64,000 nt of DNA, taken from contig NZ_FMCS01000004.1 in NCBI RefSeq assembly GCF_900091435.1, positions 310,001 to 374,000 of the forward strand, read 5' to 3'. Under the pieces are notes generated by a model. That model worked only from the letters and a program-made list of their open reading frames with translations, was not told the origin of the DNA and did not search any database. Below are positions 47,599 through 55,794 of the stretch, piece by piece. Position 1 is the first letter of the stretch, and the number at the start of each line of letters is the position of its first letter. The position numbers and the translations under genes were made by a program. Source of the stretch: Micromonospora chaiyaphumensis (GTDB taxonomy: Bacteria; Actinomycetota; Actinomycetes; Mycobacteriales; Micromonosporaceae).

Positions 47599-48686
47599 TG
47601 CGCGAGGAACTGGCGGGCTTCACCATCGGGGTCACCGCGGACCGGCGACGCGACGAACTGGCCGCCCTGCTCCAGCGCCGCGGTGCGCGGGTGGTGCTCG
47701 CCCCGGCGCTGCGGATCGTGCCGCTGGCCGACGACACCGACCTGCGCGAGGCCACCCGGGCCTGCCTGGAGCGCCCGCCGGACGTGCTCATGGCCAACAC
47801 CGGGATCGGGATGCGCGGCTGGCTGGAGGCGGCCGAGGGCTGGGGGCTCGCGGAGCCGCTGCGCGGCGTGCTGTCCCGGTCGTACGTGGTGGCGCGCGGT
47901 CCCAAGGCCACCGGGGCGATCCGGGCGGCCGGGCTGCGCGAGCACTGGTCCCCCGCCTCGGAGAGCTGCGACGAGGTGGTCGAGCACCTGGTCCGGCGCG
48001 GGGTGGCCGGCCAGGTCGTCGCGCTGCAACTGCACGGGGAGCGGCAGCCGGAGTGCACCGAGGCGCTGGAGTCCGCCGGGGCCACGGTGATCGAGGTGCC
48101 GGTCTACCGCTGGGCGCCGCCCACCGACCCGGCGCCGCTGCACCGGCTCATCGACCTGGTCGCCGGGCGGATGGTCGACGCCGTCACGTTCACCTCCGCC
48201 CCGGCGGCCGAGGCGCTGCTGCGGGCGGCCGGTGACCGTACCGAGACGGTGCTGGCGGCGCTGCGCGGGGACGTGCTGGCCGGCTGCGTCGGCGCGGTGA
48301 CCGCCGAGCCGCTGGTGCGGCGGGGGGTGCCGGTGAGCGCACCGAACCGGGCCCGGCTCGGCGCCCTGGTCCGGACGATCGTCGACGAGCTGCCCCGCCG
48401 GACGGTGACCGTGAAGGCGGGCGGGCACCTGCTGACCCTGCGCGGCCACGCCGCGGTGGTGGACGGCGAGCTGCGCCCGCTCGCGCCGGCGCCCATGGCG
48501 GTGCTGCGGGCGCTCGCGGCCGCGCCGGGGAAGGTGCTGTCCCGGACCGCCCTGCTGCGTACCCTGCCCCGGGGCGCGGACGAGCACGCGGTGGAGATGG
48601 CGGTCGCCCGCCTGCGGGTCGGGCTCGACGCCCCCCGCGTGGTGCAGACCGTGGTCAAGCGCGGCTACCGGCTGCGGGTCGACTGA
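47598..48686 (+). CDS. Uroporphyrinogen-III synthase-like protein fused to a winged-helix DNA-binding domain
   Basis: A 362-residue fusion. Residues 1 to about 255 form a HemD-type domain (FTIGVTADRRRDELAALLQR ... VALQLHGERQPE ... TFTSAPAAEALL). The last 95 residues form an OmpR/PhoB-type winged helix (APAPMAVLRALAAAPGKVLS ... VVKRGYRLRVD). Comparable fusions occur near nitrite reductase and nitrate transporter genes in mycobacteria. It may supply tetrapyrrole for NirB siroheme, sense it and regulate, or both. The start follows AGGAGG and touches the nirD stop. Confidence 0.9.
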   Translation: MREELAGFTIGVTADRRRDELAALLQRRGARVVLAPALRIVPLADDTDLREATRACLERPPDVLMANTGIGMRGWLEAAEGWGLAEPLRGVLSRSYVVARGPKATGAIRAAGLREHWSPASESCDEVVEHLVRRGVAGQVVALQLHGERQPECTEALESAGATVIEVPVYRWAPPTDPAPLHRLIDLVAGRMVDAVTFTSAPAAEALLRAAGDRTETVLAALRGDVLAGCVGAVTAEPLVRRGVPVSAPNRARLGALVRTIVDELPRRTVTVKAGGHLLTLRGHAAVVDGELRPLAPAPMAVLRALAAAPGKVLSRTALLRTLPRGADEHAVEMAVARLRVGLDAPRVVQTVVKRGYRLRVD

Positions 48687-48705
48687 CCCGCCACCGGGCG
48701 GAGGA

Positions 48706-49323
48706 TCAGCCGACCGGGGCCGCGAAGCCGTGCTCGGCCTGGAGGCGGAGCATGGCGTGCTCGACAACGGTCACCAGCACCTGCTTGACCGAGTCGCGCC
48801 GCCGAGCGTCGCACATCACGAGCGGCACGTCCGGCGAGATCGCCAGCGCCTCGCGGACCTCCTCCAACTCGTACTGCGGCGCGTCGTCGAACCGGTTCAG
48901 CGCCACCACGTACGGCAGGTTGCGGTTCTCGAAGTAGTCCAGCGGCGCGAAGGCGTCGGTGATCCGGCGGGTGTCCACCAGCACGGCCGCGCCCACCGCG
49001 CCCCGGATGATCTCGTCCCACATGAACCAGAAGCGGGTCTGGCCCGGCGTGCCGAAGAGATAGAGGATCAGGTCCTCGGCCATGGTGATCCGGCCGAAGT
49101 CCATGGCGACCGTGGTGGTCTCCTTGCCGGGCACCTTCGACGGGTCGTCGATGCCGACGCCGGCCGCCGTCATCAGCGCCTCGGTGGTCAGCGGCTGGAT
49201 CTCGGAGATCGCGCCGACCAGGGTCGTCTTGCCCACCCCGAAGCCGCCCGCGATGACGATCTTCGCGGAGATGATCTCCCGGCTGCGGTTCGCCCCCGCG
49301 GGGTCATAGTTCGCGAAGTCCAC
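48706..49323 (-). CDS. Conservon GTPase (CvnD-type, MglA-like)
   Basis: A 205-residue small GTPase with P-loop GGFGVGKT (26-33) and switch II FGTPGQTRF. It is the output component of the conservon signalling complex, thought to work at the membrane with the kinase-like, roadblock and DUF742 proteins. It overlaps the DUF742 gene by 20 bp. The convergent HemD-fusion gene ends only 19 bp away. Confidence 0.93.
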   Translation of the reverse strand: MDFANYDPAGANRSREIISAKIVIAGGFGVGKTTLVGAISEIQPLTTEALMTAAGVGIDDPSKVPGKETTTVAMDFGRITMAEDLILYLFGTPGQTRFWFMWDEIIRGAVGAAVLVDTRRITDAFAPLDYFENRNLPYVVALNRFDDAPQYELEEVREALAISPDVPLVMCDARRRDSVKQVLVTVVEHAMLRLQAEHGFAAPVG

Positions 49324-49666
49324 TTAGCACCCTTCCAAGCAGGTTCATCCGCGCCGCGAACCCTGTGGCGGGAGCGGCGGTGTGTAGCGTCAGCAGGCCC
49401 TCGGCCACCATGTCGGCGACCAGCACCCGGGTGACGCCCAGCGGCATCCGGGTGTAAGCGGCGATCTCCGCCAGCGACTGTGCCCGGCCCTCACAGACCG
49501 AGGCGATGCGGTACTTGTCGTGCCCGGCGAACCGCGCCTCGGCCGACTGGGTGGGCGTGCAGGACAGCACCGCCTCGAGCGCGATGTTCTGCAACGGCTC
49601 GGTGCGGCCACGGGTGACCGCGTACGGCCGCACCAGCGCGCCACGCGGATCTCGTCGTGGTTCCAT
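49304..49666 (-). CDS. Conservon DUF742 protein (CvnC-type)
   Basis: A 120-residue DUF742 protein, with LVRPYAVTRGRTEP near the N-terminus and a winged-helix-like segment (AEIAAYTRMPLGVTRVLVADM). It is the third conservon gene and overlaps the GTPase gene. It is thought to associate with the kinase-like component. A 66-bp spacer separates it from the roadblock gene. Confidence 0.93.
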   Translation of the reverse strand: MEPRRDPRGALVRPYAVTRGRTEPLQNIALEAVLSCTPTQSAEARFAGHDKYRIASVCEGRAQSLAEIAAYTRMPLGVTRVLVADMVAEGLLTLHTAAPATGFAARMNLLGRVLSGLREL

Positions 49667-49732
49667 CTCGCGATCACCTCCCCTCGTACGGAGCCCGCCA
49701 GGCTCCGGATCACCAGGTCACCGGACGGCCGC

Positions 49733-50140
49733 TCAGGGCCGGACGGCGTCCCTCGGAAGCGGGACCAGCGCCTGGCCGACCCGTTCCACCAGCAGCGCCA
49801 TCTCGTAGCCCACCTGACCGACGTCGCAGCTCCGCGCGGCCAGCACGGCCATCGACGAGCCGTCGCTGATCGACATGAGGAACAGGTAGCCGCTGTCCAT
49901 CTCGATGACGGTCTGGAGCACCCCGCCGGCGCTGAACATCCGGGCGGCGCCCTCGGTCAGGCTCACCACGCCGGAGGTGATCGCGGCGAGCTGGTCGGCC
50001 CGATCCCCCGGCAGGTCGCGGGAGGAGGCGAGCAGCAGCCCGTCCGCGGACACCGCCACCACGTGGGCGATGCCCGCCACGCTGTCGGCGAAGTTGGTGA
50101 GCAGCCAACCCATGTCCTGCATGGCCGCTGGCCTGTTCAT
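49733..50140 (-). CDS. Conservon roadblock/LC7 protein (CvnB-type)
   Basis: A 135-residue roadblock/LC7-domain protein (WLLTNFADSVAGIAHVVAVS ... DGLLLASSRDLP ... GYLFLMSISDGSSMAVLA). Such proteins act as GTPase-activating or scaffold partners of the MglA-like GTPase. The start overlaps the kinase stop by 4 bp. Confidence 0.93.
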   Translation of the reverse strand: MNRPAAMQDMGWLLTNFADSVAGIAHVVAVSADGLLLASSRDLPGDRADQLAAITSGVVSLTEGAARMFSAGGVLQTVIEMDSGYLFLMSISDGSSMAVLAARSCDVGQVGYEMALLVERVGQALVPLPRDAVRP

Positions 50141-53100
50141 CGGTTCGTCTCCTTGGTCGAGGTGCTGTTCAGGTCCGCGCCGGCCGTCCGACCCCGCTGC
50201 ACACCGCGGTGGTAGGCCGACAGCAGGCCGCGTACTTCGTCCGGGGTGCGCCGGGCGGTGGCCCGGCCTCCCTTCGGTTCGATACCGCCGGGCACGAGCT
50301 GGGCCTGCGGCACCCGCTTCGGCAGGCCGGAACGGGTGGTGCCCGCGTTGCTGGGCTCCGCGGCCCGGCTGGCCCGCGACCATCCCTCGTCGGCCGCCGT
50401 GCGCCAGGCCTCCGGGTCGATGGGCGGCGGTGCCGGGGTCGGCGGGGGTACGGCCGCGGCGCGTGGCGCGGTCGGAACCGCCGGCGGGGTGTACGGGGGT
50501 GGCGTGCTCAACCCCGCCGACTGGGCGCCCGGGGTGCGGGTCGGCAGCGGCGGCAGCGGCGACCCGGCGGGCTGGGCCGGGGCGGCCGGCTGCGCGGACG
50601 CGGCGGGCTGCGCCGGCTCGTCGTCGAACCGGGGGCGGGTGAAGATCGTGGTCTCGTCCTCGCCGTGCGAGCGGAACCAGACCGCCTCCATCTCCCGGAA
50701 GATCGGTGCCTCGGCGGGCCGGCCGGACCGGGCCACCACCGGGGCCGCCGCCGCGGGGTCGACCGCCGGGGCGGCCGGCTGGTAGGCCGGCGGCGCCGCC
50801 GGGGCCGGGGCCACGGTCGCCGCCTCGCCGCCCGGCGTCCGGTGGGGCAGCGGGTCGAGGGCGGGGTTCGCGACCGTCGACCCACCCGCCGACCAGCCGG
50901 CACCGGAGATGGAGGCGGGGACGGGCGGCGCGGAGGCGACCGGCGCGGGCGCCGGCACGGTGGGCAGCGCGCCGGTCGCGCCGCCGAACTGCACGGGCGA
51001 GGCGGTGTCGCGGGCCTCGGCCGGCGCCTGCCAGCGGGCGGGCGGCGGGGTGGCGGTGCTGCGCCACTGGTCGGCCAGCGTGGCCGTGCCGGCCCGGCCC
51101 GCGCCGGCCAGCGCATCGGCGGCGCCGACCTGGCTGAGCGGGGACTGCTCGACGGCGAGCGGCTGGCGCGGGCGGGTGAGCGGGGCCTGGCCCCGGTTCG
51201 CCGGCAGCACCACGGTGGCGTTCGGCAGGGTGACCTGGGCGACGGTGCCGCCCTCGACGTTGCGGCGCAGCTCGACCCGGATCCCGTAGCGCGAGGCGAG
51301 CCGGCTGACCACGGCCAGACCCATGAGCCGGAACGCGGCCACGTCGACCGTGGGCGGGGCGGCCAGCCGGCGGTTCAGCGAGTCGAGCTGTTCGTCGCTG
51401 AGCCCCAGGCCGCGGTCCTCGACCTGGATCAGCACGTAGTCGCGGATCCGGCGGCCGTCGGCCACCACGATGGTGTTCGGCGGCGAGAACCGGGTGGCGT
51501 TGTCGAGCAGCTCGGCGACCAGGCGGACCACGTCGTTGACGGCGTGCGCGGCCACCGAGATGTCGGTGTCGACCGTGCCGAACTCGATCCGGTTGTAGAG
51601 CTCCACCTCGGACTGGGCGGCACGCAGCACGTCGACCAGGAGCGCGTCGTCACGGCGCGGCACGGCCGAGTCGGCGCCGGCCAGCACCAGCAGGTTCTCG
51701 TCGTTGCGGCGCATCCGGGTGGCCAGGTGGTCCAGCTCGAAGAGCTGGGCCAGCCGCTTCGGGTCCTCCTCGCCGCGCTCGATCGCGTCCAGCTCGCCGA
51801 TCATCCGGTCGACCAGGCTCTGCGAGCGGCGGGCCAGGTTGAGGAACATCGCCGAGACGCTGGTCCGCAGCGCGGCCTGCTCGGCCGCCACCCGGACCGC
51901 CTCCCGGTGGACCACGTTGAAGGCCGACGCCACCTGGCCGACCTCGTCGCGGTTGGTCAGCTTGATCGGGTCCCGCACCTGCTGGACGATCTCGTCCACG
52001 CCGCCGTCGCCGATGGCGTTGACGTTCTGGAGCCGGCTCACCGCGTCGGGCAGGTCGTGGTTCGCCACGGCCAGCGCGCCCTCGCGCAGCCGGCGCAGCG
52101 AGTCGTTGAGCGAGCGGGCCAGCACCACGGCCAGCGTCACGGCCACGGCCAGGGTGAGCAGCACCAGCAGGCTCTCCACGACCGCCTGCCGGATGACGTC
52201 GCTGCGCACCGCGTCGACGTCGGCGAGCAACTGTTCCTGGAGCTGGATCTCGGCCCACCGCATCAGGTCACCGACCGCGCCGATGGCCGCGGCGGCCTCG
52301 TCCCGGGTGACCAGCGGCGTCTGCCCGACCGAGCGGGAGAAGTCGTTGGCGACCCGGTCGCCGAGCTGCACGGCGTCGCCGGAGACGGTGCCGTCCACGA
52401 GGGACCGTTGGGCCGGCTCGGCGGCCCGGGAGAAGGACAGCAGGGCCTCCTGCTGGCCGGTCAGGGTGGCCACGAACGAGGAGAACTGCTCCTCGTCGAT
52501 CCGGCCGGTGTCGAGCGCGGTGAAGGCGACCGCCTCCTCCTCGGCGACCTCCGCCTTGGCGTGTGCGAAGGCGGCCACCGCGCGGCGGGCGTCGGCGAGG
52601 CCCTCCGCGCCGGGCTGCTGGGCCAGCGTGTCGCCGTACGCGACGAGGTCGTCGAGAATGATGCCGTAGCGCAGGCTCGCCTCGGAGACCGGCATCTGCT
52701 GCCGGTCCAGCACCTCCTGGCGCGTGCCGTTGAGGGTCTCCAGGTGGTCGTCGATCACCTTGAGCCGGTCGCGCACCGAGGCCGGCACGTCGCCGAGCTT
52801 CCCCCGCTCGTCCCGGTAGGCCGCGATCCGCTCGTCGGTGCTGCGGACCCGCAGGTTGTAGGCGTCCGGCTTCTGGTTGGGCGCGACCAGGAAGGAGGCC
52901 GCGGCCATCCGCTCCTTGTGCAGGTCCTGGGTGAGCGCCGAGACGTCGATCGACAGCGCGGTCAGCGATCGCATCCGGTTGGCCTCGTAGGCGCCCTCGC
53001 CGACCGAGACGAGTCGGATAGTTGCCAGTGCGATGACAGCCGCCACCGGAACGACGAGGATGAGGGCGAGCTTGGAGCGGATCCGCGCGTCACGCAGCCG

Positions 53101-53172
53101 AGGCAGTCGCCGTCGCCGGTTCCGCTGATCGGCGTCGGGGCTCTCGGGCAGGGTCGTAGGTCCGGTGCTCAC
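50137..53172 (-). CDS. Conservon sensor histidine kinase-like protein with NIT domain (CvnA-type)
   Basis: A 1011-residue membrane sensor. It has a first helix at about 30-52, an extracytoplasmic nitrate/nitrite-sensing (NIT) domain to about 325, a second helix (about 327-355) and a HAMP domain. Next come a dimerisation region (SVSAMFLNLARRSQSLVDRM) and an HATPase_c domain (LLDNATRFSPPNTIVVAD, then DRGLGLSDEQ). The last 350 residues are Pro/Ala-rich and poorly ordered. No cognate response regulator is adjacent. The GTG at 53172 follows GGAGG by 7 bp. It is the first of four overlapped or closely spaced conservon genes. Confidence 0.92.
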   Translation of the reverse strand: MSTGPTTLPESPDADQRNRRRRLPRLRDARIRSKLALILVVPVAAVIALATIRLVSVGEGAYEANRMRSLTALSIDVSALTQDLHKERMAAASFLVAPNQKPDAYNLRVRSTDERIAAYRDERGKLGDVPASVRDRLKVIDDHLETLNGTRQEVLDRQQMPVSEASLRYGIILDDLVAYGDTLAQQPGAEGLADARRAVAAFAHAKAEVAEEEAVAFTALDTGRIDEEQFSSFVATLTGQQEALLSFSRAAEPAQRSLVDGTVSGDAVQLGDRVANDFSRSVGQTPLVTRDEAAAAIGAVGDLMRWAEIQLQEQLLADVDAVRSDVIRQAVVESLLVLLTLAVAVTLAVVLARSLNDSLRRLREGALAVANHDLPDAVSRLQNVNAIGDGGVDEIVQQVRDPIKLTNRDEVGQVASAFNVVHREAVRVAAEQAALRTSVSAMFLNLARRSQSLVDRMIGELDAIERGEEDPKRLAQLFELDHLATRMRRNDENLLVLAGADSAVPRRDDALLVDVLRAAQSEVELYNRIEFGTVDTDISVAAHAVNDVVRLVAELLDNATRFSPPNTIVVADGRRIRDYVLIQVEDRGLGLSDEQLDSLNRRLAAPPTVDVAAFRLMGLAVVSRLASRYGIRVELRRNVEGGTVAQVTLPNATVVLPANRGQAPLTRPRQPLAVEQSPLSQVGAADALAGAGRAGTATLADQWRSTATPPPARWQAPAEARDTASPVQFGGATGALPTVPAPAPVASAPPVPASISGAGWSAGGSTVANPALDPLPHRTPGGEAATVAPAPAAPPAYQPAAPAVDPAAAAPVVARSGRPAEAPIFREMEAVWFRSHGEDETTIFTRPRFDDEPAQPAASAQPAAPAQPAGSPLPPLPTRTPGAQSAGLSTPPPYTPPAVPTAPRAAAVPPPTPAPPPIDPEAWRTAADEGWSRASRAAEPSNAGTTRSGLPKRVPQAQLVPGGIEPKGGRATARRTPDEVRGLLSAYHRGVQRGRTAGADLNSTSTKETNR

Positions 53173-53619
53173 GACATCGCCTCCGTCGTTTCTTCCACGC
53201 TTGACCCGCCGACCCGTGCCTGGTGCAGCGGCCAGCGCCACGCGCGGCACGGCCGCGATTTCATCAGACGAGATCGTGTTTGGGAAGCGGCAGTGAGGCA
53301 CGAAACGGTCGGGGCCGACGCACCCCGTGATCCGATCACCTAATACCTTCTTTTCTCCAGCCCCCTGAACAGGGCATGTAACTCCAGAGTGGTCAGACGT
53401 ATCTGCGCAGTAATTGTCGGTTAACGTTCCGTGTCCCCAGCATGTGGGACGGCCGTCCCGAAACCGCTCCCGACATCCGCGCTTGACCACGGGGCTCGGC
53501 ATTGGCAAGGTTTTGCAGGCTTCGCGCACACCGTACGGCACACCAATCCCGTTCCTCCACTGAGGACGGACGAGCGGCGGTGATCGGGCGCTGGCCCGCG
53601 CCGCACCTGGAGGACTGAG
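53173..53619. promoter_or_regulatory. 447-bp divergent regulatory region with three palindromes
   Basis: No gene is supported. The region is noticeably less G+C-rich than its surroundings. It contains a perfect 13-bp palindrome GTGATC-C-GATCAC (53327-53339), CCCTG-AA-CAGGG (53363-53374), and a perfect 14-bp palindrome GGGACGGCCGTCCC (53446-53459). It lies between the conservon and the solute-binding-protein gene and must hold both promoters. Confidence 0.55.
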
Positions 53620-54801
53620 TTGAGCCCCATCCGCTCCGCGAGCATCGCGGTGCTCGCATCGGCCGTGCTGGCCGCCTCGCTCACCGGCTGCGGGATCGGC
53701 GGGGAACCGCAGGACACCAGCCCGATCGTGATCGCCGCGGACCTGGAACTGTCCGGCGCCTCCGCGACGATCGGCAAGGTGTACCAGCGGGCCCTGGAAC
53801 TGAAGGTCGAGCAGTTGAACTCCTCCGGCGCGCTGGGTGGCCGGAAGATTGAACTTAAGGTGAAGGACAACCGCTCCGACGCCGCCGAATCGTTGCGCAA
53901 CATCAACGATTTCAGCGCTGACTCGCGAGTCAGCGCCATCATCATGGGCGGCTGCAACGAATGTGCGATCGGCGCCGTCCGCACGATCGGCGAGAAGCGC
54001 ATTCCCACCGTCGCGCTCGCCTCCTCCCGGGAGGTCACGGAACCGGTCGCCGATCGCCGCTATGTCTTCAAGCTGGCGCCGAATGCCGCCGACAGCGCCG
54101 CCGCACTCACCGCCGAGTTGCTCCGCCGCAACATCCGCAAGGTGGCCGTGCTGCACAGCGCCGACAAGTACGGCGAGGAGGGGCTGGCCGCGTTGAACAG
54201 CGAGTTCACCAAGGCCGGCATCCGGTTGGCCCGGGCCGAGTCGGTGCGGACCACCGACACGGAGGTCAGCACCCAGATCGACAGCCTGGTCACCAAGAAG
54301 CCCGACGCGCTGATCGTCTGGACCCCGCCGGAGCAGGCGGCGCTGGCGGCCTCCACCGCCCGGCAGAGCCGCTACGCCAAGCCCCTCTTCTTCGACGCCT
54401 CGGCGGCCGGCGACCTCTTCCTGGGCGCCTCCGCCCGGTCGACCGAGCAGGCCACGCTGATCTTCACCCAGACCATGGTGATCGACGACGTCATCGCCAC
54501 CACCCCGGCCAAGGCCGCCCGGCGGCAGTGGTTCCAGGAATACACCGCCCGGTTCGGCGGCTACAACGGCTACTCGTCGTTCGCCGCGGACGCCGTCCAG
54601 CTCATCGCCGACGCCGAGCTGCGGTCCGGCAGCGAGCCGGGCGAGGTGGACCGGGGCGCCCTGCGCGAGGTCCTGGAGACCGCCCAGCTCGACGGCCTCT
54701 CCGGGCCGATCCGGATGACCCCGGACAACCACTCGGGCCTCATGCCGCAGGCGTTGACCACGCTCGTCGCCCGCGGTGGCCGCTGGCGCCTGGCGGGTTG
54801 A
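53620..54801 (+). CDS. Orphan ABC-type solute-binding lipoprotein (branched-chain amino acid/amide class)
   Basis: A 393-residue periplasmic-binding-protein type 1 of the Leu/Ile/Val-urea-amide class. Its lipobox ends at Cys24 (SLTGCG). Both lobes are present, and a CNEC motif lies at about residue 112 (GGCNECAIGAVRT). The TTG start has GGAGG 6 bp upstream. No permease or ATPase of the matching class is nearby. It is divergent from the conservon kinase, so it may act as a ligand-capturing partner of that sensor rather than in transport. This is inference. Confidence 0.85.
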   Translation: MSPIRSASIAVLASAVLAASLTGCGIGGEPQDTSPIVIAADLELSGASATIGKVYQRALELKVEQLNSSGALGGRKIELKVKDNRSDAAESLRNINDFSADSRVSAIIMGGCNECAIGAVRTIGEKRIPTVALASSREVTEPVADRRYVFKLAPNAADSAAALTAELLRRNIRKVAVLHSADKYGEEGLAALNSEFTKAGIRLARAESVRTTDTEVSTQIDSLVTKKPDALIVWTPPEQAALAASTARQSRYAKPLFFDASAAGDLFLGASARSTEQATLIFTQTMVIDDVIATTPAKAARRQWFQEYTARFGGYNGYSSFAADAVQLIADAELRSGSEPGEVDRGALREVLETAQLDGLSGPIRMTPDNHSGLMPQALTTLVARGGRWRLAG

Positions 54802-54809
54802 TCGCGGCC

Positions 54810-54846
54810 GGTCCCGGCGGGAAGCGGCCCGCTTCCTGCCGGGACC
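54810..54846. terminator. Bidirectional terminator between convergent genes
   Basis: A 17-bp stem with a single G-T pair (54810-54826 with 54830-54846) around a 3-base loop lies between the lipoprotein gene and the convergent permease gene. Confidence 0.7.
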
Positions 54847-54853
54847 GACGGGG

Positions 54854-55693
54854 TCAGCGGGCCGAGGTGGTGGCCCGCACCCAGGGCAGGGCCAGGCGCT
54901 CGACGAGGCTGAGGGCCGAGTAGAGCAGGATGCTCATCACCGCCACCAGCACGATCGCCGCCCACGCCGTCGCGGTGTCCCCCTGGCCGTTGTACTGGAG
55001 GATCTGGTAGCCCAGCCCGGGCCGGTCCGAATAGAACTCGCCGATCACCGCGCCGATCGCGGCCAGCGGCATGGCCACCTTCAGCCCGACGAAGATCTGC
55101 GGCAGCGCGGCCGGGAGACGCACCTTCCGGAACGCCTGCCACCAGGACGCGTTCAGCGAGCGGCCCAGCTCGGCCAGGTCGGCCGGGGTGGTGGTCAGCC
55201 CGGTCGCCGTCGACAGCACGATCGGGAAGAAGCACAGCAGGAACACCATGGTCAGGATGGGCTTCTGCCCCCAGCCCACCGCGACGACCAGCAGCGGACC
55301 GAAGGCGATCTTCGGCACCGCGTTGACCGCCACCAGCAGCGGGGCGAACATCCGCTCCACCCGGCTGGAGGCGGCCAGCGCCATTCCGATCAGCACCCCG
55401 GCGAGCGTCGAGAGCAGGAAGCCGAGCAGGGTCATCCAGGTGGTGATGCCCAGCGCCGGCAGCAGCACGTCGGTGGTGCCGACCAGCGAGCGCCACACCG
55501 CCTGCGGTGGCGGCAGCGCGGCCGGGTGCACCAGGTGCAGCCCCGACGTGACCAGCCACCAGGCGGCCACCGCGATGACGAGCCCGAGCGCCGGCAGGCC
55601 CACCGCCGCCGGGCGTACGGCGCGCCGGCGCGCAGCGGCGGCGGGCTCCGCCGGCGCCGGCGTCTCGGCCCGGGTCCCGGTCAACTGCGTCAA
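54854..55693 (-). CDS. ABC transporter permease, SsuC/ThiX/TauC class
   Basis: A 279-residue permease with about six membrane segments and the cytoplasmic coupling EAA-like region around LNASWWQAFRKVRLPAALPQIF. The class imports sulfonates, taurine, nitrate or thiamine precursors. The TTG at 55693 is chosen because GGAGG lies 5 bp upstream; the frame is open further but the added residues are implausible. It is co-directional with and downstream of the binding-protein gene, with a strong hairpin between. Confidence 0.88.
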   Translation of the reverse strand: MTQLTGTRAETPAPAEPAAAARRRAVRPAAVGLPALGLVIAVAAWWLVTSGLHLVHPAALPPPQAVWRSLVGTTDVLLPALGITTWMTLLGFLLSTLAGVLIGMALAASSRVERMFAPLLVAVNAVPKIAFGPLLVVAVGWGQKPILTMVFLLCFFPIVLSTATGLTTTPADLAELGRSLNASWWQAFRKVRLPAALPQIFVGLKVAMPLAAIGAVIGEFYSDRPGLGYQILQYNGQGDTATAWAAIVLVAVMSILLYSALSLVERLALPWVRATTSAR

Positions 55694-55735
55694 CGTGTCC
55701 TCCTCTCTCGGCCGGCCCGACGACCGGCACGCGAA

Positions 55736-55776
55736 GGGGGTGCGCCCCACCGGGTCTCCCGGCGGGGCGCACCCCC
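55736..55776 (-). promoter_or_regulatory. Strong intercistronic hairpin between binding-protein and permease genes
   Basis: Perfect 13-bp outer arms (55736-55748 with 55764-55776) enclose a perfect 5-bp inner stem CCGGG/CCCGG with loop TCT. It lies 19 bp past the binding-protein stop and about 43 bp before the permease start. Confidence 0.65.
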
Positions 55777-55794
55777 GTTGCCCGAGCCGACCGG

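Noticed and set aside
44198-48085. Minus-strand open frame of about 1300 codons
   Set aside because: It is antisense to nirB, nirD and the HemD fusion, all of which have clear domain motifs.
50209-53343. Plus-strand open frame of about 1040 codons
   Set aside because: It is antisense to the conservon kinase, whose kinase and NIT domains are unambiguous.
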